Below, piece after piece: positions 59,201 through 64,000 of a DNA stretch of 64,000 bases. How positions within the stretch are numbered: position 1 is the stretch's first letter; every line of letters begins with the position of its first letter. The stretch covers positions 56,029,569 to 56,093,568 of the forward strand of contig JALGQZ010000007.1 of NCBI GenBank assembly GCA_023105745.1, read 5' to 3'. The notes beneath the pieces were generated by a model. The model saw nothing but the letters and a program-made list of their open reading frames with translations, was not told the DNA's origin and searched no databases. This stretch comes from Austropuccinia psidii (lineage: Eukaryota; Basidiomycota; Pucciniomycetes; Pucciniales; Sphaerophragmiaceae). The position numbers and the translations under genes were made by a program.

Positions 59201-61986
59201 TGTCCACTTCATGGCCTTTTATAGCCCCTAGTGGTTCATTATCTGAAGCAAAGGCTTCTCTGCATTGAAAGAAAATTTTAATCAGTTCTTCCTTCATTTC
59301 TAGTGTTAATTCAGGACTAATTTGTGCTTCAATCAATTGACTTGACACAAATTTTTCCTTATCAACATTTTTCACTTGTTTAATGACAGTAATTTCTATT
59401 TTTTCTAGAGGAAAAGCAAATTTTTGACTTTTATTTTCTCCTATAGTGAAATACCTGTCTTTATGATTATTAATATCAATACCATAAATATTGAGATAAT
59501 CATTCCCAAATATAAAGTGTTGTGAGGTACAATTATTCATGACAACAATTCCAACTTTCAGTCTTATAGTTCCTGCAGGATGAGGAAATATGATGGCTGA
59601 TTCAAATATACCCAAGGGGTGCATATTTTGGCTAGCACTGCTGAATGTTATACCTTCAATTGGCATTAATTTTTCTTGCCAATTGGTATAAACCTTGTCA
59701 AGATAATCCTTTCCAACACAATTGCAAAAAGCACCTGAGTCAAGGTGTATCTTGGCTTCTGTGTTGTTTATCACAATATTAGTTATACAAGATGAACCAG
59801 CTGCATAACCTTTACCTCTGGCAGGTTTGGTTTTCTGCATTTTAGCATCTTGCACATGTATGAGATCCATACATTCATCACTATACTGTGGTAAATGAGT
59901 GTGTACCTCAGTGACTTCAAAAGAAACATTAATGTTTTCTATACTAAGCTTCTCTGGTACTTCTTCTTCTTCTGAAGGCTCAGAATCACTTTCATGTAAA
60001 GATACATCAGTTGGTTCTTTTGTGTCTTCCACTTTTTCAACATTTATCTCATTGATTCTTGTATTTTTTGGACAAGTGTTAGCTAAATGAGATGTACTTC
60101 CACATTCGTGACATTTCAAAGGAAGTCTGTCTTGTGGCGTACTTGGCTTTGAAATTGGTTTCCCATTAGTCTTATTGTCTATTGGGGATTTAAACCAATT
60201 TCTTCCAAACTTTGTTCTAGTAGTGATGTACTCCATAGAGTTGATATAATCTTCTGTAGAGAAAGGCTCAATAAATCTGCTTCTTATAGCATGCTCAAGG
60301 TCACCACCACACTTTCTTAATATCCTTTCATGTACCATTGTTTCAGACATATCAGGATGAAGGTCAGTTAATCTGTCCTTCTGTTTAAGAAACCAAGACA
60401 TGGGCCTGTCCCTCTCAATATTAAAAGTGGCTTCTTCAAAAGGATTTTCCATTCTAAATCTCCAGGAATCATTACCCCATTTAGAAATAATTTGTTCTTT
60501 CCACCAAGGCCGAGAATGTTTACCATGGTCTTGTGTCATTTTGTAATACCATTTCTTTGCTGATCTGGTAAATAATGAGTGTAATCTGGCACTTATGTAT
60601 TCATCTGGTATGTTAAAGTCTTCTTTGAAAATATCAATTGTTTTCATAAATTACATATGATTATATTCTCCTTCACCATTGAAGGTTGGCCATTCCTCTA
60701 ATTTTAGAATGTCTTTGAAATTGCAAGCAGTTTCCACCTCATTACTTGAAATGGTATGATGTAAATCATTAAGCACATTTCTGTCAGGAATTGGTGTGGA
60801 TTGCCTTGGCAATTTATTTTTGAGTGATATATTATTAATACTTGATTGAATGTCTTCTTTCAATTAAAGTCTTGCTTTATCACCTTTCTCCAATTGTTCT
60901 TGGAAAAGAGTTGCATTTTGACCAGTTGAATTTTAAGTTTTGAACTTGTAATTTCAATTCTCTTAACTTTCCAGTTATAAAAGAAATTGAATTGTCATCT
61001 GGTTGATTGAGCAAAGTAACTTTAGACTCAATTCTTGCACAAATTTGCGTCAAAGACACAATATTGTCTTTATTAACATTTTCAAGGCCAATAATCATCT
61101 TTTTTTGTTCTTTCACTTGATATATCTCATTACCCAACGTTTCTTGGATATACTCAAATGTTTTAAGCTTTGTTATAATTTATTTATTACAAGATTCAAA
61201 TTGAGTTACAAGTTTAAAAAGATCCATTTCTTTGGGAAAGATTGGCTCAATCTTTCCTCCTCCTTGTTTTTGAATTCCATCAGAGTTCTTGCCATGTTGA
61301 ACACATTGTCCATGGCTGTCTTTTCTTTCTTTGGGATTCTGCAATTCTGCGGGTAAGGCTTGTTCAATTTGGGCTTTTCCTTTCCCTTCTGGTTGGTCTT
61401 TTGGGCTTGCTCGGGCTTTCTTGGCACTTGTTGAGGCGAATTTTTGCTGGTGGATGCTTGGGGAGCTTCCATTGGGCTGTTTTCCTTGCCTTGGGCCAAC
61501 TTCTTCTTGTGATCCTCTGATAACATGCTTTGGTTTTTCAACCAAGCTTTTATCTGTTGGACTTGTCCTTTGCAAGACATTGGTGTCCAACCCTTCAGAA
61601 GATATTCTGTCTTTTCTGGCCCCATGAGCTTCTTCACTTGAAGATGAGAGTTCATGGTGCCTATCCAAACACTTGGGAGAAGTTCCCACTCTTGCTGTTT
61701 GGTGGCCATAAACCAGTTCTTGTACTGAGACTGGTAAATCTCCACTGCTACCTGTTGGAAATGATTCAGGTCTAACAGCAATAGCAGTTATGTCAGCTTC
61801 TGGACTCTCAATAAGAGGTTCAAAGGTTCTGGCTAACCTTTGGGAACTGGTGGAAGTTCTGGCATCCTCCATTTGTGCCTCTCCTCTGGGCTGACATTCT
61901 TGGCTTTTTGATTTGTGACTAGAATTTCCTGGTCCAGATCCATTTTATTGGATGGAGTAATTACTTCCACTTCTAGTAGGAGTCAT
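56247..61986 (-). pseudogene. gag-pro-pol of El-13 (frameshifts and stops)
   Basis: From gag ATG 61986 (MTPTRSGSNYSIQ then TAA) to a stop at 56249-56247. Recognisable in order: gag N-terminus (61872-61180 open), coiled coil (61137-60880), capsid-like region, zinc knuckle CHECGSTSHLANTC near 60110, protease HLDSGAFCN near 59745, [11 protein letters not shown] near 58700, RNase [15 protein letters not shown] near 58250, integrase with ISDRDPKF and TDGLAERK near 57170-57050, tail (YLVRYKNPQHEDKW) near 56370. Several stops and length changes break the frame (5740 nt in total, not a multiple of three). Catalytic motifs are closer to consensus than in El-10, but the frame is dead. Confidence 0.85.
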
Positions 61987-62152
61987 TGCACGTCAATTTC
62001 AAGAAAAAAATAGACTAAGAATGTATTGAATTCACCTGCTGGACCTTTAAAGGGTTCTTTGGTTATCAAACCCCTTGGTGCTGGGCTGGTTTGAATTTCA
62101 ATACTAGACTCTGAGGCTTCAGAGTCTGAAGAGCTGTCTCTAATTGATGACA
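61206..62152 (-). CDS. Four-exon overlapping accessory ORF of El-13, uninterrupted, about 272 aa
   Basis: Exon 2 is 62152-62036 (117 nt, begins TG after TTCTATAG). Intron 2 is 62035-61973 (63 nt, GTGAAT...CTACTAG, contains the gag ATG). Exon 3 is 61972-61838 (135 nt). Intron 3 is 61837-61772 (66 nt, GTTAGC...CTGTTAG, with CTGAC/TAACTG branch-like words). Exon 4 is 61771-61206. Removing intron 3 deletes both stops in the raw frame (a TAG and a TAA) and keeps phase. Features: serine/acidic start, WRMPELPP, EIYQSQYKNWF, MNSHLQVKKLMG, LLKGWTPM, basic patch NQKGKEKPK, C-terminal MDNVFNMARTLMEFKNKEEE. It stays open although gag in the same DNA has a stop at codon 14. No known family recognised. Confidence 0.65.
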
Positions 62153-62697
62153 CTATAGAAAAATAAAAATATAAGTTCTTTTATCAAACAATAAAAATAA
62201 CTTATAAACTCAACTTATTGAATAAAGTTGTTTTAATCTAATTTATGGCAAATTATGTCAAAAATAAAAAATGTCTAAGGTAAAAGAAAAAAATGTTTTT
62301 AGTAAAGATTTTTAATTTTTTAATTTTGTATTTAATGTTTTATTTTCTTTAAAGAAATAATAATTATGCAATTAACAAGTTTATTAATCAAAATTGTATT
62401 ATTATTCACTTTATACTAGAATAACTCAAAGAATAAATTTCAAGTCTGTGATGTGAAAAAGCCACTAGTTAGACAAAAGAAGTTTATTCCAAGTCACTCA
62501 ATAGTATATTGTTTCAAACAATATTCTTAATAAAAAATTACTTTATTAATATTATAAAGATTATTTATAAGAGATAAGTCCCAAAAAAGCCAATATTAAG
62601 ATGAATATTGTAATTTTACCTCAAGAAATAGTAAAATAAGGTCTAGAATATGATTAATGTCCCAAAAATTGGTTAAAATCACGGCCAGGCCTCTAAA
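62153..62697 (-). promoter_or_regulatory. Leader, primer-binding site and intron 1 of El-13
   Basis: Primer-binding site 62697-62679 (TTTAGAGGCCTGGCCGTGA). Candidate exon-1 end at 62202 (GTTTATAA) with donor GTTATT; intron 1 is 62201-62153 (49 nt). The conserved block GTGGCTTTTTCACATC / CTTTGAGTTATTC lies at about 62470-62420. I find no ATG in the whole leader. Confidence 0.6.
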
Positions 62698-64000
62698 TGT
62701 AAGGTTTGTCTATGAAAATCTTGATAATAGTAGCAAAATCAAGAGTACTATGACTGTCCTCAGTAGAAATATATAATATAATTAAATATTACAACCACAA
62801 ATTTAAATATAATTATTAAAAATAATTATATAAAAAAATAAATTTAATTATTATTATAAAAATATAATAATAATAAAAAATAATATTATAATAAATTATA
62901 ATTATTCTATCATTGTTATAGTCACTAACAGTTATAACAATAAGGAGTGTAAAGCTCTTAATGAGACAATTACATGTGGAACATATGAATATTAACCACT
63001 TATAAATAATATAAATATTATTTATAAAAGGATCAAGACACACACTGTGCAGAAATAATTCTTATAGAATAAAATTCTATACAAAAAAACTAATACTCGA
63101 TAAAAAAGATATAGAACTTTCGAGAAAACTTATTTAAAATATTTACTTAATACAAAAAGTCAAACAACAACAGTTATTATATTAAATAATAATTATAAGT
63201 TAAAAACACGCCAAAAATCAATATTTTTAAAGATAAAACAACCTTTTATAATAAAAATTATTATGAAAGTGTTTTTTAAGAGGAATTTGTGGATTTTTAG
63301 AAAATATCTAATATGATAATTCCTATATAATAAAATATATTATTGGTGATTACAACAATAATCTAAATTCTATGATTTCAATTCTTTAATTTTAATTAAT
63401 AAAGAATAAAATAACTTAAGAATTACTTTAATAATAAGATTTTATATTTCATAAAAGTTTACCTGTTTAAATTTCTAATATGATTGGATTGATAATGAAT
63501 GATGGACAAAAACAGTGATGAAAAAACTCTTTTTATGTCTTCAGAGCAGCTCTCATGATTCATAATGGATATAGAGGGCATGCTCAGGTCAAAACTGAAA
63601 AACCATGCTTAAAAATAAAGTTCTTAACTTAAGGTAACTTAATTTTAATTCCAATTTAAAGTTAACAGGTTATTCTTAACTCCATGTAGCTTTAATCCTC
63701 ATTTAAACTAATTATTTTAAGTTTTTAATATAAATAAACTTATTTGTATTAAATTTCATCACATGAAATACTTAAAAATAGAGTTTCAAGCAGAAATCTC
63801 TTAAACTCAATTTTTAATTAATCTTTAAAAAATTATAATTTTCTTTGAGGTTCAATTAAAAGAGTAAATTTCCAGGCTAATTACCCAGGAAATTTATTTG
63901 TAAAAGATACTTAAAATTTAATTTATATGTAGATAATATTAAATTTTAAGCTATGTGAAATCTTCAAGAAAATCCATTAAGAATTGAATTTTTAATGAAT
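62698..64000 (-). repeat. 5' LTR of El-13 (first 1303 bp, truncated by the window)
   Basis: TGTAAGGTTTGTCTATG... Close match to 51990-53020 and 54990 onward, with scattered differences and a short insertion around 63580-63620. Confidence 0.9.

Larger units (their letters stand above)
51990..64000 (-). mobile_element. El-13: gypsy element, nearly complete, runs off the window
   Basis: 3' LTR 51990-53020 plus 54990-56108 (about 2.15 kb without its own insertion), polypurine tract, decayed pol and gag, intact accessory ORF, leader, primer-binding site, and the first 1.3 kb of the 5' LTR (62698-64000). Inserted in El-12 pol; GTCTG (51985-51989) should recur beyond the window if the 5-bp duplication is kept. 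Confidence 0.92.

Overview
The window is an AT-rich stretch of a fungal nuclear genome that consists almost entirely of nested LTR retrotransposons. No rRNA, tRNA, CRISPR or bacterial gene is visible, and no host gene is securely recognisable. Both main retrotransposon types (a Tf1/sushi-like chromovirus, and a Ty3/gypsy family with 1.4-2.2 kb LTRs) resemble families I remember from rust fungi (Pucciniales), most closely the AT-rich, transposon-swollen genome of Austropuccinia psidii. That assignment is from memory and unverified.

Layout (my labels). El-1 (1-2945, minus) is the 5' end of a gypsy element, inserted in an older LTR (2946-3206) that interrupts a plus-strand pol relic with its 3' LTR (El-3, 3207-7279). 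El-3 abuts El-4, a decayed minus-strand element (7280-8132 plus 19553-22233) split by an old LTR (El-5), which is itself split by a complete element, El-6 (8204-17886, TSD TTAAC). Bases 22234-23134 hold two unrecognised ORFs. El-7 (23135-32322, TSD AGGTC) is a complete and apparently very young chromovirus with intact gag and pol; it lies upstream of a chromovirus gag relic (32532-33290). From 33468 to the window end is one Russian doll. The host element El-9 (plus) carries El-10 (33962-44012, complete, TSD AAAAT) in its LTR, a solo LTR (El-11) in its leader, and El-12 in its gag. El-12 is cut by El-13 (51990 to beyond the end), whose LTR holds a solo LTR (53021-54984), which in turn holds an inverted-repeat element (53142-53679).

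Main result. The gypsy elements El-1, 4, 6, 9, 10 and 13 share an unexpected 5' organisation. A second reading frame overlaps the N-terminal third of gag in the +1 frame. It has no AUG of its own, but fungal-type introns of about 50-90 nt join it to an upstream exon. In every copy that exon starts with TG right after its acceptor AG and is a multiple of 3 long. The next acceptor AG lies inside an AGA/AGG arginine codon 4-7 codons into gag, so the gag AUG sits inside the intron. Unspliced RNA would give Gag-Pol. Spliced RNA loses the gag AUG and gives a protein of about 270-280 aa whose AUG may itself be assembled by splicing (A|TG). In El-13 this four-exon ORF is uninterrupted although gag-pol is broken, and in the overlap it looks at least as conserved as gag. 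I know of no description of such a gene in fungal gypsy elements.

The gypsy elements encode Gag, protease, RT, RNase H, integrase and a chromodomain-like tail in one single frame. The chromovirus El-7 instead shows a GGGAAAA slippery site with a downstream stem at its gag/pol junction, and a primer-binding site complementary to its own LTR (Tf1-type self-priming).
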